A stretch of DNA of 64,000 nucleotides from Pseudoxanthomonas sp. CF385 (lineage in GTDB: Bacteria > Pseudomonadota > Gammaproteobacteria > Xanthomonadales > Xanthomonadaceae), in NCBI RefSeq assembly GCF_900104255.1, contig NZ_FNKZ01000001.1, positions 124,001 through 188,000 on the forward strand, given 5' to 3'. How positions within the stretch are numbered: the stretch's first letter is position 1; the number at the start of each line of letters is the position of its first letter. The notes beneath the pieces are model-generated. The model ran no database searches, had not been told where the DNA came from, and saw nothing but the letters and a program-made list of their open reading frames with translations. Below are positions 42,274-50,873 of the stretch, one piece after another. A program made the translations under genes and the position numbers.

Positions 42274-43152
42274 ATGAGCCGACTGCCGCTGGACCAGGTG
42301 GACGCCTTCGTCACGGCCGCGCGGCTGCGCAACCTGACCCGCGCCGCCGAGGCGATGCACCTCACCGTCAGCGCGTTGAGCCACCGCATGCGGCTGCTGG
42401 AACAGCGGCTCGGCCACAAGCTGCTGGTGCGGGGCCCCCGGGGCGTGGAGCTCACGCCGGACGGCCAGCGGCTGTTCGATACGATCTCCGGCCCGCTCGA
42501 CACCATCGAGCACGCGTTGCGCCGCGCCACGCTGCGCAACGACCACACGGTCACGCTCAGCCTGATCCCGTCGATGGCCACGGCGTGGCTGGTGCCGCGG
42601 CTGCCGGCCTTCCTGGCCCAGCATCCGGAACTGGGGCTCAACCTGCAGTCGAGCACCCACGTGGTGGACTTCGAGCGCGAACCGGTGGATCTCGCACTGC
42701 GGCTCGGGGGTGGACGCTGGCCGAACGTGCACGCCGAGTTCCTCTTCCACGAATGGATCACCCCGGTCGCCAGTCCCGCGCTGCTCAAGCAGCACGGCCG
42801 GCCCGCACCGGACCAGATGGCCAGGCTGCCGCTGCTCGGCGATCCGGCCAACCGCTGGAAGGACTGGTTCGACCATTTCGGTGGGCAGCCGCCGGCGCGC
42901 TACGTGACGCAGTTCGACGACACCGAAACCCTGCACCAGGCCGCCGCACAGGGCGTGGGCGTGGCGCTCGCCCGCTGGACGCTCGCCGAGCCGCTGGTGA
43001 AGGCCGGCCGGCTGGTGGCGCTGACGAAGAAGCGGCTGCAGGCCGACTTCGCGCACTACCTGGTCTATCCCGAGCGGAGCCTGGGCCATCCCGGCTTCGG
43101 CAAGGTGCGCAGCTGGCTGCTGGAGCAGGCCGGCGTCGCGGTGGAGCGATGA
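42274..43152 (+). CDS. LysR-family transcriptional regulator, GcvA-like
   Basis: A 292-residue LysR regulator. The N-terminal helix-turn-helix (about 5-65) is typical: FVTAARLRNLTRAAEAMHL then VSALSHRMRLLEQRLG. The effector domain follows (about 90-290), of the GcvA/AmpR subgroup. It diverges from the small hypothetical gene and lies upstream of aceK on the same strand (30 bases apart). Its targets are unknown, though LysR proteins often control divergent neighbours. Confidence 0.92.
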   Translation: MSRLPLDQVDAFVTAARLRNLTRAAEAMHLTVSALSHRMRLLEQRLGHKLLVRGPRGVELTPDGQRLFDTISGPLDTIEHALRRATLRNDHTVTLSLIPSMATAWLVPRLPAFLAQHPELGLNLQSSTHVVDFEREPVDLALRLGGGRWPNVHAEFLFHEWITPVASPALLKQHGRPAPDQMARLPLLGDPANRWKDWFDHFGGQPPARYVTQFDDTETLHQAAAQGVGVALARWTLAEPLVKAGRLVALTKKRLQADFAHYLVYPERSLGHPGFGKVRSWLLEQAGVAVER

Positions 43153-43182
43153 CTCCAGCGCGCGCCGGCTAACATCGCGCGC

Positions 43183-44892
43183 ATGGTCACCGCCGACGCC
43201 ATCGCCCGTCTCGTCCACGACGCCTTCGCGGACTACCACGCACGGTTCGCCGAGATCACGCAACGGGCGAAGGTCCGCTTCGAAACGCAGGATTGGACGT
43301 TGGCGCGCGCCGATGCCGTCGAGCGCATCGAACTCTACGACCAGTGCATCGCCGAATGCGCGCTGCGCCTGCAATCGGCGCTGCTGGGCCAGGCCCACGA
43401 CCGCACGCTCTGGATCGCCGCGCGCACGGCGTTCGAGGCGCTGATCGCCGGACAGATCGACCGCGAGCTCTACAAGACCTTTTACAACACCCTCAGCCGG
43501 CGCTTCTTCCGCATCCGCGGCGTGGATCCGGCGCTGGAATTCGTCGCGCTCGACGTCGAGCCCACCGACGCGATCACCCACCCCGTGGCGCGCCACAGTT
43601 ATGCGGTGTCGGAGCAGCGGCCGACCGACACCTTCGCGCGCGTGCTGGCCGACTACGGCTTCGACGTGCCCTATGCGCACCGCACCCGCTGCGCCGCCGC
43701 CATCGCGGTGCGGCTGCAGGACGACCTCGCGCACTGGGGCGCGCACCCGGTGCGCGGCATCGAACTGCTGGATACCGTGTTCTATCGCGAGCGGCGTGCC
43801 TACCTGGTCGGCCGCGTGTTCGGGGAGCACCGGTTCTCGCCGTGCGTGATCGCACTGGTCAACGATGGCGGCCGCCTGAAGGCGGAAGCCGTGCTGACCC
43901 ACCGGGCCGACGTGGCGCACCTGTTCGGCACCTCGCGCAGCTACTTCCATACCGACCTGGCGACGGTGGGCGATGCGGTGGTGTTCCTGCGCTCGCTGCT
44001 GCCGGGCAAGCCGATCGACGAGATCTACACCGTGCTCGGCCGTGCCAAGCAGGGCAAGACCGAACGCTACCGCACCTTCTTCCACCACTTCGCCGCGCAC
44101 CCCGACGAACAGCTCGTGCATGCGGAAGGCACCCCCGGCATGGTGATGGCGGTGTTCACCCTGCCCAGCTACCCGCTGGTCTTCAAGGTGATCCGCGACC
44201 GCTTCGCCTACCCCAAGGCGATGAGCCGGCAGGACGTGGAGGACAAGTACGACCTGGTCTTCCACCTGGACCGCGTCGGCCGGCTGCTGGACACCCAGGC
44301 GTTCCGGTTCCTGCGCTTCCCGCGCGCGCGCTTCGCGCCCGCGCTGCTGGAGGAACTGCGCGAGCGCTGCGGGCAGAGCCTCACCGAGGACGGCGACGAC
44401 CTGGTCATCCACCTGTGCTACGTGCAGCGCCGGTTGCGACCGCTCAACCTGTACCTGCGCGAGCAGAAGGCCGAGGCCGCGCGCGCCGCCGCGCTCGAAT
44501 ACGGCCAGGCCATCCGCGACATGGCGCGCAACAACATCTTCCCCGGCGACATGCTGCTGAAGAACTTCGGCGTGTCGCGGCATGGGCGCGTGGTCTTCTA
44601 CGACTACGACGAACTGCGCCTGGTCACCGACTGCCGCTTCCGCGACTGGCCGCAGGCGACGACATATGAGGAGCAGATGGCCGATGCGCCGTGGTTCCAC
44701 GTGGACGCCGGCGACGTGTTCCCCGAACGTTTCCCGCAGTTCCTCGGCCTGCCCGACGCGCAGGCCCGCGCATTGAAGGCCGCGCATGGCGAGCTGTTCC
44801 GCGCAGACTGGTGGCGCGACCTTCAGTCGCATCTCGCCGACGGCGACTACCCGGATACTCCGCCCTATCCCGATGCGCTCAGGCTCGCATGA
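43183..44892 (+). CDS. aceK: isocitrate dehydrogenase kinase/phosphatase
   Basis: A 569-residue AceK. It phosphorylates and dephosphorylates homodimeric isocitrate dehydrogenase, sending isocitrate to the glyoxylate bypass during growth on acetate. The kinase ATP loop is [20 protein letters not shown] with Lys in FKVIRDRF (about 325-345). The catalytic Asp is in [15 protein letters not shown] (about 445-460), and the metal-binding region VVFYDYDEL follows. Length matches E. coli AceK (578). No aceA or aceB lies next to it. The nearby icd gene encodes the monomeric enzyme. Confidence 0.97.
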   Translation: MVTADAIARLVHDAFADYHARFAEITQRAKVRFETQDWTLARADAVERIELYDQCIAECALRLQSALLGQAHDRTLWIAARTAFEALIAGQIDRELYKTFYNTLSRRFFRIRGVDPALEFVALDVEPTDAITHPVARHSYAVSEQRPTDTFARVLADYGFDVPYAHRTRCAAAIAVRLQDDLAHWGAHPVRGIELLDTVFYRERRAYLVGRVFGEHRFSPCVIALVNDGGRLKAEAVLTHRADVAHLFGTSRSYFHTDLATVGDAVVFLRSLLPGKPIDEIYTVLGRAKQGKTERYRTFFHHFAAHPDEQLVHAEGTPGMVMAVFTLPSYPLVFKVIRDRFAYPKAMSRQDVEDKYDLVFHLDRVGRLLDTQAFRFLRFPRARFAPALLEELRERCGQSLTEDGDDLVIHLCYVQRRLRPLNLYLREQKAEAARAAALEYGQAIRDMARNNIFPGDMLLKNFGVSRHGRVVFYDYDELRLVTDCRFRDWPQATTYEEQMADAPWFHVDAGDVFPERFPQFLGLPDAQARALKAAHGELFRADWWRDLQSHLADGDYPDTPPYPDALRLA

Positions 44893-44959
44893 CGCGGCGC
44901 ATGCCGTCGCAACCGGCATCGCGTTACCCTAACCGTCACGAGGAGACCGTCGCCCCGCC

Positions 44960-47665
44960 ATGAGCACCTACCGCCTCGACTCGATCTTCCGCCCACGCGC
45001 CGTCGCGGTGGTCGGCAGCCAGTCGCGCCCGCGTTCGGTCGGCCGCGCGGTGGTGGAGAACCTGCTCGGCGCGGGCTTCAGCGGCCCCATCGGGCTGGTC
45101 AACAAGCACCCCTCGCCGATGGACGGCGTGACCACCGTCCGTCACCTCCGCGATCTGCCCTGGATACCGGACCTGGTGGTGATCGCCACGCCGGCGGCGA
45201 CGGTGCCGCAACTCGCCGCTGAAGCGGCCGAGAAAGGCGCGGCCGCCGTGGTCGTGCTGACGGCCGCGATGGGCAGCGGCCCCGGCTCGCCCGCCGCGCA
45301 GCTGGAGGCATTGACGCGCGAGAAAGGCCTGCGCGTGCTGGGCCCGAATTGCCTGGGCGTGATCGCGCCGCACGCGCGACTCAACGCCAGCCTCGCCAGC
45401 CGCTTCCCGAAAGCCGGCGACCTGGCGCTGATTTCCCAGTCCGGTGCGATTTCCGGAGGCCTGGTGGAATGGAGCATGAGCCAGCCGGTAGGCTTTTCCG
45501 CCGTCGTCTCGCTGGGCGATGCGCTGGACGTCGACTTCGCCGACCTGCTGGACTACTTCGCCACCGACCACCGCACGCGCGCGATCCTGCTGTACGTGGA
45601 AACGATCCGCGATGCGCGCAAGTTCATGTCCGCCGCACGCGCCGCCGCGCGCACCAAGCCGGTGGTCGTGGTGAAGTCGGGCCATGGCGTGACGGCACGG
45701 CCCACGCCGGCGGGCAGCACGCACACGCAGAACCTCGCCAAGCCCAACGCGGTGTACGGCGCCGCCTTCCGTCGCGCCGGCCTGCTGCGCGTGCGCTCGC
45801 TGCATGAGTTGTTCGCCGCCGCGCGCACGCTGGGACAGGTACGCCCCTTCCACGGGCGACGGCTGGCGATCCTCACCAACGGTGGCGGCGTCGGTGCGCT
45901 GTCGGTGGACCATCTGCACGAACAGGGCGGCACGCTGGCGACACTGTCCGACGCCACGCGCGATGCGCTCGATCGCATCCTGCCGGTGGGCTGGTCGCGC
46001 ACCAATCCGGTGGACCTGCTGACCGACATCGACGCCGAGCGCTATGCCGCGACGATCGAGGCGCTGCTGGCGGACCCCGAGAACGACGCGCTGCTGGCCG
46101 TCAACGTGCCCACCGTGCTGTCGTCCTCCGCGGAGGCCGCCGACGCCGTGGTCGGCGTGCTGGGTACCGGCACAGCCGCCTCGTCGCGCAAACCGGTCTT
46201 CACCGTGTGGCTGGGCAATGATCCGCAGGCCGAAGCCGTGCTCGATGCCGCGCACGTACCGCGTTATCCGAACGAATCGGACGCGGTCGCCGGCTTCATG
46301 CACCTGGTCCGCCATCGCGAGGTGCAAGCGGCGCTGATGGAAACGCCGCCGAGCCTGCCGGAAGATTTCAGTCCGGACGTGGCGATGGCGCGCGCGCTGG
46401 TCGAGACCGCGCTGGATGCCGGCCAGGCCTGGCTGGATCCGCTCGCCACCACGCAGCTGCTCGCTGCCTACGGCATCCCGATGGCGCCGCTCTGGCGCGC
46501 GACCGACGCGGAAGACGCCGCGCGGATCGCGGCGCCGCTGCTGGCCGAAGGCAGGACGGTGGCGGTGAAGATCCTGTCGCCCGACATTCCGCACAAGTCC
46601 GACGTGGACGGGGTACGGCTCAACCTGCCGAACGCGCACGCCGTGCGCGAAGCCGCCGCAGGCATCCTGCAGCGCGCGCGCGAACGCCGTCCCGAGGCGC
46701 GCATCGAAGGCGTGCTGGTGCAGCCGACCATCTTGCGGCCAAAAGCACGCGAACTGATCGCCGGCATCGCCGACGATCCGGTGTTCGGCCCGGTCATCGC
46801 CTTCGGTCGCGGCGGGACCGCGGTCGAGGTGATCAACGACCAGGCCGTCGCCCTGCCGCCGCTGGACCTGCGCCTGGCCCACGAACTGATCGCGCGCACG
46901 CGGGTCTCGCGCGTGCTGAAGGCCTACCGCGACGTGCCGGCCGCCGACGAGCGCGCGGTCGCGCTTGTGCTGGTGAAGCTGGCACAACTCGCCGCGGACA
47001 TTCCCGAAATCCAGCAACTCGACATCAACCCGCTGCTCGCCGACCGCGACGGCGTGGTCGCGGTGGACGCGCGCATCGCCGTGGCGCGTGGGCGCGCGCT
47101 GCACAAGGGTCGCGGGCATCCGCGCTTCGCGATCTTCCCGTATCCGACCGAGTGGGAGCGGCAGATCGAACTGGCCGATGGCCAGCCCGCCCTCGTGCGC
47201 CCGGTGCGGCCTGAGGACGACGCGATGTTCCGCGAATTCTTCACCCACATCACCGACGAGGACCTGCGCCTGCGCTTCTTCCAGTCGGTGCGCCACTTCA
47301 GCCACGAATTCATCGCGCGCCTGACCCAGCTCGACTACGCGCGCTCGATCGCGCTGGTCGCCGTGCACCCCGGCACGCACGAGATGCTCGGTGCGGTGCG
47401 CCTGCATGCGGATGCCAACTACGAGAAGGGCGAGTACGGCATCCTCGTGCGCTCGGACCTCAAGGGCCACGGCATCGGCTGGAAGCTGATGCAGATCATG
47501 ATCGAGTACGCGCAGTGGCAGGGCCTGAAGGTCATCGAAGGCCAGGTGCTGCGAGAGAACCGCACGATGCTCGCGATGTGCGAAAGCCTCGGCTTCGCGG
47601 TGAAGCTGGATCCCGACGATCCCACCCTGATGAACGTCACCCTGCCGGTGCCCGCCTCCGCTTGA
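44960..47665 (+). CDS. Pat/YfiQ-type protein acetyltransferase with NDP-forming acyl-CoA synthetase domains
   Basis: A 901-residue protein. The N-terminal half is an ADP-forming acetyl-CoA synthetase-like region: CoA-binding (VAVVGSQSRPRSVGRAVVEN, 1-130), succinyl-CoA ligase-like domains (to about 480), and an ATP-grasp (about 490-710, AVKILSPDIPHKSDVDGVRL). The last ~160 residues are a GNAT acetyltransferase (SVRHFSHEFIARLTQLDY, RSDLKGHGIGWKLMQIMIEY). In E. coli and Salmonella this protein (Pat) acetylates and silences acetyl-CoA synthetase. Length is close to the family (886). AGGAG precedes the ATG. Next to aceK it suggests joint control of acetate use. Confidence 0.94.
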   Translation: MSTYRLDSIFRPRAVAVVGSQSRPRSVGRAVVENLLGAGFSGPIGLVNKHPSPMDGVTTVRHLRDLPWIPDLVVIATPAATVPQLAAEAAEKGAAAVVVLTAAMGSGPGSPAAQLEALTREKGLRVLGPNCLGVIAPHARLNASLASRFPKAGDLALISQSGAISGGLVEWSMSQPVGFSAVVSLGDALDVDFADLLDYFATDHRTRAILLYVETIRDARKFMSAARAAARTKPVVVVKSGHGVTARPTPAGSTHTQNLAKPNAVYGAAFRRAGLLRVRSLHELFAAARTLGQVRPFHGRRLAILTNGGGVGALSVDHLHEQGGTLATLSDATRDALDRILPVGWSRTNPVDLLTDIDAERYAATIEALLADPENDALLAVNVPTVLSSSAEAADAVVGVLGTGTAASSRKPVFTVWLGNDPQAEAVLDAAHVPRYPNESDAVAGFMHLVRHREVQAALMETPPSLPEDFSPDVAMARALVETALDAGQAWLDPLATTQLLAAYGIPMAPLWRATDAEDAARIAAPLLAEGRTVAVKILSPDIPHKSDVDGVRLNLPNAHAVREAAAGILQRARERRPEARIEGVLVQPTILRPKARELIAGIADDPVFGPVIAFGRGGTAVEVINDQAVALPPLDLRLAHELIARTRVSRVLKAYRDVPAADERAVALVLVKLAQLAADIPEIQQLDINPLLADRDGVVAVDARIAVARGRALHKGRGHPRFAIFPYPTEWERQIELADGQPALVRPVRPEDDAMFREFFTHITDEDLRLRFFQSVRHFSHEFIARLTQLDYARSIALVAVHPGTHEMLGAVRLHADANYEKGEYGILVRSDLKGHGIGWKLMQIMIEYAQWQGLKVIEGQVLRENRTMLAMCESLGFAVKLDPDDPTLMNVTLPVPASA

Positions 47666-47680
47666 GGCAAGGGGCATTGC

Positions 47681-48709
47681 TCAGAGCTTCACCACCACCT
47701 TGCCGAAGTTCTCCCCTCGCAGCAGGCCGATCAGCGCGCGTGGGGCGTTTTCCAGGCCTTCGACCAGATCTTCGCGGTAGCGGATCTTCCCGTCGGCCAG
47801 CCAGCCACCCATCTCCCTCAGGAATTGCGGGTACAGCGTGATGAAGTCGTGCTGGATGAAGCCGCGCAAGGTGAGGTGACGGGTCAGGATCTGGCTCATC
47901 AGCAGCGGCATCCGGTCCGGCCCGGACGGTAGCGACGTGTCGTTGTAGTGCGCCACCAGGCCGCAGACCGGGATACGGGCGAAGTCGTTGAGCAGCGGCA
48001 GCACGGCATCGAACACGGCGCCGCCGACGTTCTCGAAATACACATCGATGCCGTCCGGACTGGCGGCGCGGAGCTGGTCGGCGAAATCCGGCGCGCGATG
48101 GTCGAGCGCGACGTCGAAGCCGAGCGCATCGCGCAGGTAGGCGCGCTTGGCTTCGCCGCCGGCGATGCCGACCGCACGCGCACCCTGCAGCTTCGCGATC
48201 TGGCCGACGGTCGCGCCCACCGGGCCGCTGGCGGCCGCCACCACGACGGTCTCGCCGGGCTGCGGTTTGCCGATCTCGTGCAGGCCGACATATGCGGTGA
48301 AGCCCGGCATGCCGTAAACGCCGAGCGCCGTGGTGAGCGGCGCTACGCGTGTGTCCAGCTTGCGCTTCAGCGTGCCGCCGGCTGCGAGCGCATGGGTCTG
48401 CCAGCCGCCATGCGCGAGCACGAGGTCGCCCGGCTGCAGATCGGGATGGCGCGAGACGATCACTTCGGAGACCGTGCCGCCGTCCATCACCTCGCCGATC
48501 TCCACCGGCTTGGCGTACGAGCGGCCCGCGTTCATCCGGCCGCGCATGTACGGGTCCAGCGACAGGTAGCGGTTGCGCAGCAGCACCTGGCCGTCGGCGG
48601 GCACCGGCAGCGGCGCGTGCTCGAGGCGGAAGTCGTCGGCGGCCGGCTCGCCGCGCGGCCGTGCCGCCAGGACGATGCGGGTGTTCTGGAGGGTGTCGTG
48701 GGTGGTCAT
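47681..48709 (-). CDS. NADP-dependent oxidoreductase, zinc-free MDR (CurA-like)
   Basis: A 342-residue medium-chain reductase of the leukotriene B4 dehydrogenase/CurA group, which reduces alpha,beta-unsaturated carbonyls with NADPH. Family signs: RNRYLSLDPYMRGRM near 47, GMPGFTAYVGL near 130, and the cofactor motif AAASGPVGATVGQIAKLQG near 152. Zinc ligands are absent, as expected. The start at 48709 (MTTHDTLQN) fits the family. Confidence 0.92.
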   Translation of the reverse strand: MTTHDTLQNTRIVLAARPRGEPAADDFRLEHAPLPVPADGQVLLRNRYLSLDPYMRGRMNAGRSYAKPVEIGEVMDGGTVSEVIVSRHPDLQPGDLVLAHGGWQTHALAAGGTLKRKLDTRVAPLTTALGVYGMPGFTAYVGLHEIGKPQPGETVVVAAASGPVGATVGQIAKLQGARAVGIAGGEAKRAYLRDALGFDVALDHRAPDFADQLRAASPDGIDVYFENVGGAVFDAVLPLLNDFARIPVCGLVAHYNDTSLPSGPDRMPLLMSQILTRHLTLRGFIQHDFITLYPQFLREMGGWLADGKIRYREDLVEGLENAPRALIGLLRGENFGKVVVKL

Positions 48710-48852
48710 GCCATGTCTCCGAGCGGCCGATGCCGGGCAGTCTAACGATGGCGCGCACGAATGCGATGAAGCGTGCCCGCGGCGCGACGACGGCCATACG
48801 GCCTGAACATGCCGCGTGCTAGGCTCCGCGCACCTTTCTGGAGGGCTGACGC

Positions 48853-49722
48853 ATGACGACCCGCATTCCGCTGTCCCTGGCGCTCGTGGCCGCACTCGCC
48901 GCATCGCAACCGCTGTTCGCCGCGTCCCCGGCCAAGGCCGCCGATGCCGCGCAAGCACCGTCCGCCACCGATGCCGCAGCGCTGGATACCGCGCTGAAGG
49001 GCGACTGGCGCGATCCCAAGAACACCGCGCGCGACATCTACCGCCATCCGAAGGAAACGCTCGCGTTCTTCGGCGTGAAGCCGACGCAGACCGTCGTGGA
49101 GATCACGCCGGGTGGCGGCTGGTATTCCGAAGTGCTCGCGCCCTATCTGAAAGCGAACGGGCGCTATGTCGCCGCCGTCGTCGACCCGGGCGCAGTGGCC
49201 GAGAAGAGCCGCAACTACTACCAGCGCGGCATCGATGGCCTGCAGAAGAAGTTCACTGACGGTCCGGCGCAGTTCGACAAGGCGGTGACGGTGAAGTACG
49301 ACCCGGCCGCGCCGGTATTCGGCGCCGCCGGCTCGGCGGACGTCGTGCTGACCTTCCGCAATGTGCACAACTGGCGCAAGGCCGGCCAGGCCGAGGGCAT
49401 GTTCAAGGGCTTCTACGACGTGCTCAAGCCAGGCGGCGTGCTGGGCGTCGTCGAGCATCGCGCGAAGGCCGATGTGTCGGCCGACGACGACACCGGTTAC
49501 GTGGGCGAAGCGCAAGTGATCGCGCTGGCCGAGGCCGCGGGCTTCCGCCTCGCGGCGAAGAGTGAGGTCAACGCCAACCCGAAGGACACCAAGGACCATC
49601 CGAACGGCGTGTGGACACTGCCGCCGTCCAACAACCACCCGGAAGCGGACCGTGCGAAGTATCAGGCGATCGGCGAAAGCGACCGCATGACCCTGCGCTT
49701 CGTCAAACCGGCCGCCAAGTAA
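48853..49722 (+). CDS. class I SAM-dependent methyltransferase-like protein with a signal peptide
   Basis: A 289-residue protein with a Sec signal (residues ~1-23, LALVAALAASQPLFAASP) followed by a methyltransferase fold. The SAM motif is VVEITPGGGWYSEVLAPYL near residue 83, and motif-II-like ADVVLTFRNVHNW is near 160. These proteins (COG4798-like) are uncharacterised. An exported methyltransferase is odd because SAM is not known to be available in the periplasm. The ATG at 48853 has AGGGCTGACGC upstream. Confidence 0.85.
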   Translation: MTTRIPLSLALVAALAASQPLFAASPAKAADAAQAPSATDAAALDTALKGDWRDPKNTARDIYRHPKETLAFFGVKPTQTVVEITPGGGWYSEVLAPYLKANGRYVAAVVDPGAVAEKSRNYYQRGIDGLQKKFTDGPAQFDKAVTVKYDPAAPVFGAAGSADVVLTFRNVHNWRKAGQAEGMFKGFYDVLKPGGVLGVVEHRAKADVSADDDTGYVGEAQVIALAEAAGFRLAAKSEVNANPKDTKDHPNGVWTLPPSNNHPEADRAKYQAIGESDRMTLRFVKPAAK

Positions 49723-49779
49723 TCCGGATCGCGCGCCGTCGCGGCCTGCAGGGTCGCGGCGGCGTTATTGTCTTCGTCG

Positions 49780-50316
49780 ATGCTCATCGCGTTCAACAAG
49801 CCGTTCAACGTGCTCTGCCAGTTCACCGACCGCAGCGTTCCGCCGCGGCGGACGCTGGCGGAGTTCGGCTTGCCGCCGCGCGTCTACGCGGCGGGACGGC
49901 TCGACTACGACAGCGAAGGCCTGCTGCTGCTCACCGATGACGGCGCCCTGGCGAACCGACTGACGGATCCGCGCCACAAGCAGCCGAAGACGTACTGGGT
50001 GCAGGTCGAAGGCACGCCGACGGAGACGCAGCTCGATGCGCTGCGCAACGGTGTGGTGTTGAACGATGGGCCGACCCGGCCAGCGCAGGTCGCGCGGCTC
50101 GATCCTGCCCCCACCCTGTGGGAACGCGACCCACCCGTGCGCTTTCGCAAGACGGTGCCGGATGCCTGGCTTGCGATCACGATCACCGAAGGCCGCAATC
50201 GGCAGGTGCGGCGCATGACGGCCGCGGTCGGGCTGCCGACGCTGCGCCTGGTGCGCGCCGCCATGGGCGACGTGCAGCTGGATGGACTGGCGCCCGGCGC
50301 ATGGCGGGCGCTCTAG
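49780..50316 (+). CDS. rluE: rRNA pseudouridine synthase, RluE type
   Basis: A 178-residue pseudouridine synthase of the RsuA/RluB-E-F family. It lacks the N-terminal S4 domain, like RluE, which modifies 23S rRNA U2457 in E. coli. The catalytic Asp is in [17 protein letters not shown] (about 43-60), and [17 protein letters not shown] closes the fold. The ATG at 49780 ([11 protein letters not shown]) is preferred to a TTG four codons upstream. Confidence 0.93.
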   Translation: MLIAFNKPFNVLCQFTDRSVPPRRTLAEFGLPPRVYAAGRLDYDSEGLLLLTDDGALANRLTDPRHKQPKTYWVQVEGTPTETQLDALRNGVVLNDGPTRPAQVARLDPAPTLWERDPPVRFRKTVPDAWLAITITEGRNRQVRRMTAAVGLPTLRLVRAAMGDVQLDGLAPGAWRAL

Positions 50317-50328
50317 TCGCTCGATCGA

Positions 50329-50706
50329 TCAGCTTTCCGCGGAGCGCGACGCGGTGCTGCGCGGACGACGCGGCGTACCGGTCTTGCGCGCGGACGAACC
50401 GTTCCCGTTGACCTTGCGCGCTTCCACACGGCGGGACTTGCCTTCGATCGGCGCATTGGCCTGGTCGCGCTTGCGCTTGCGGTAGGCGACCAGGGCCAGC
50501 AGGCCCACGCCGATGCCGGTGGCCACGGCGACAGCAGGATTGCGGCGCACGAAGTTCACGGCCAGCCTGCCGCCGGTCTTCGCCACACCCAACGCGGCGC
50601 CGGTCTGCAGCAGCTTGTCGGCGCTCGGCACGGCGTGCTTGATGCTGCTGCCGGCTTGGCTCGCCAGTTCCAGTGCGCGGTCGGTGATGGTGGTCAGCTT
50701 GCTCAT
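50329..50706 (-). CDS. small membrane protein with basic tail
   Basis: A 125-residue protein with one clear hydrophobic helix (AVAVATGIGVGLLALVAY, about 59-76), an amphipathic N-terminal half and a very basic, Ser/Arg-rich C-terminal tail (RKRKRDQ to the end). The helix resembles the C-terminal anchor of ribosome-associated YqjD/ElaB proteins, but the order is different here, so I do not assign the family. It converges on rluE and ends 12 bases from it. Confidence 0.75.
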   Translation of the reverse strand: MSKLTTITDRALELASQAGSSIKHAVPSADKLLQTGAALGVAKTGGRLAVNFVRRNPAVAVATGIGVGLLALVAYRKRKRDQANAPIEGKSRRVEARKVNGNGSSARKTGTPRRPRSTASRSAES

Positions 50707-50807
50707 GGGGCCGTCCCTGTGGGGTGGGTAGGTCGCCAGTGTCCCGTCGTGGATGTTTACGCGATGTTAGTTCCGCGGCCCGCCGCTGGCCGAGGGCTGA
50801 ACGGCAC

Positions 50808-50873
50808 TCAGGCGCCGCGCGGCTTCGCGCCGCGGCAGGCGATAACGACGCGTCAGGTACCGCGCGGCTTTGC
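50808..50873. repeat. partial duplication of the hrpB 3' end
   Basis: The last 21 bases of hrpB including its stop (50853-50873) recur, with 18 of 21 matches, 45 bases downstream of the gene's end (50808-50828). Both copies would read KPRG-x-stop. Confidence 0.55.
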
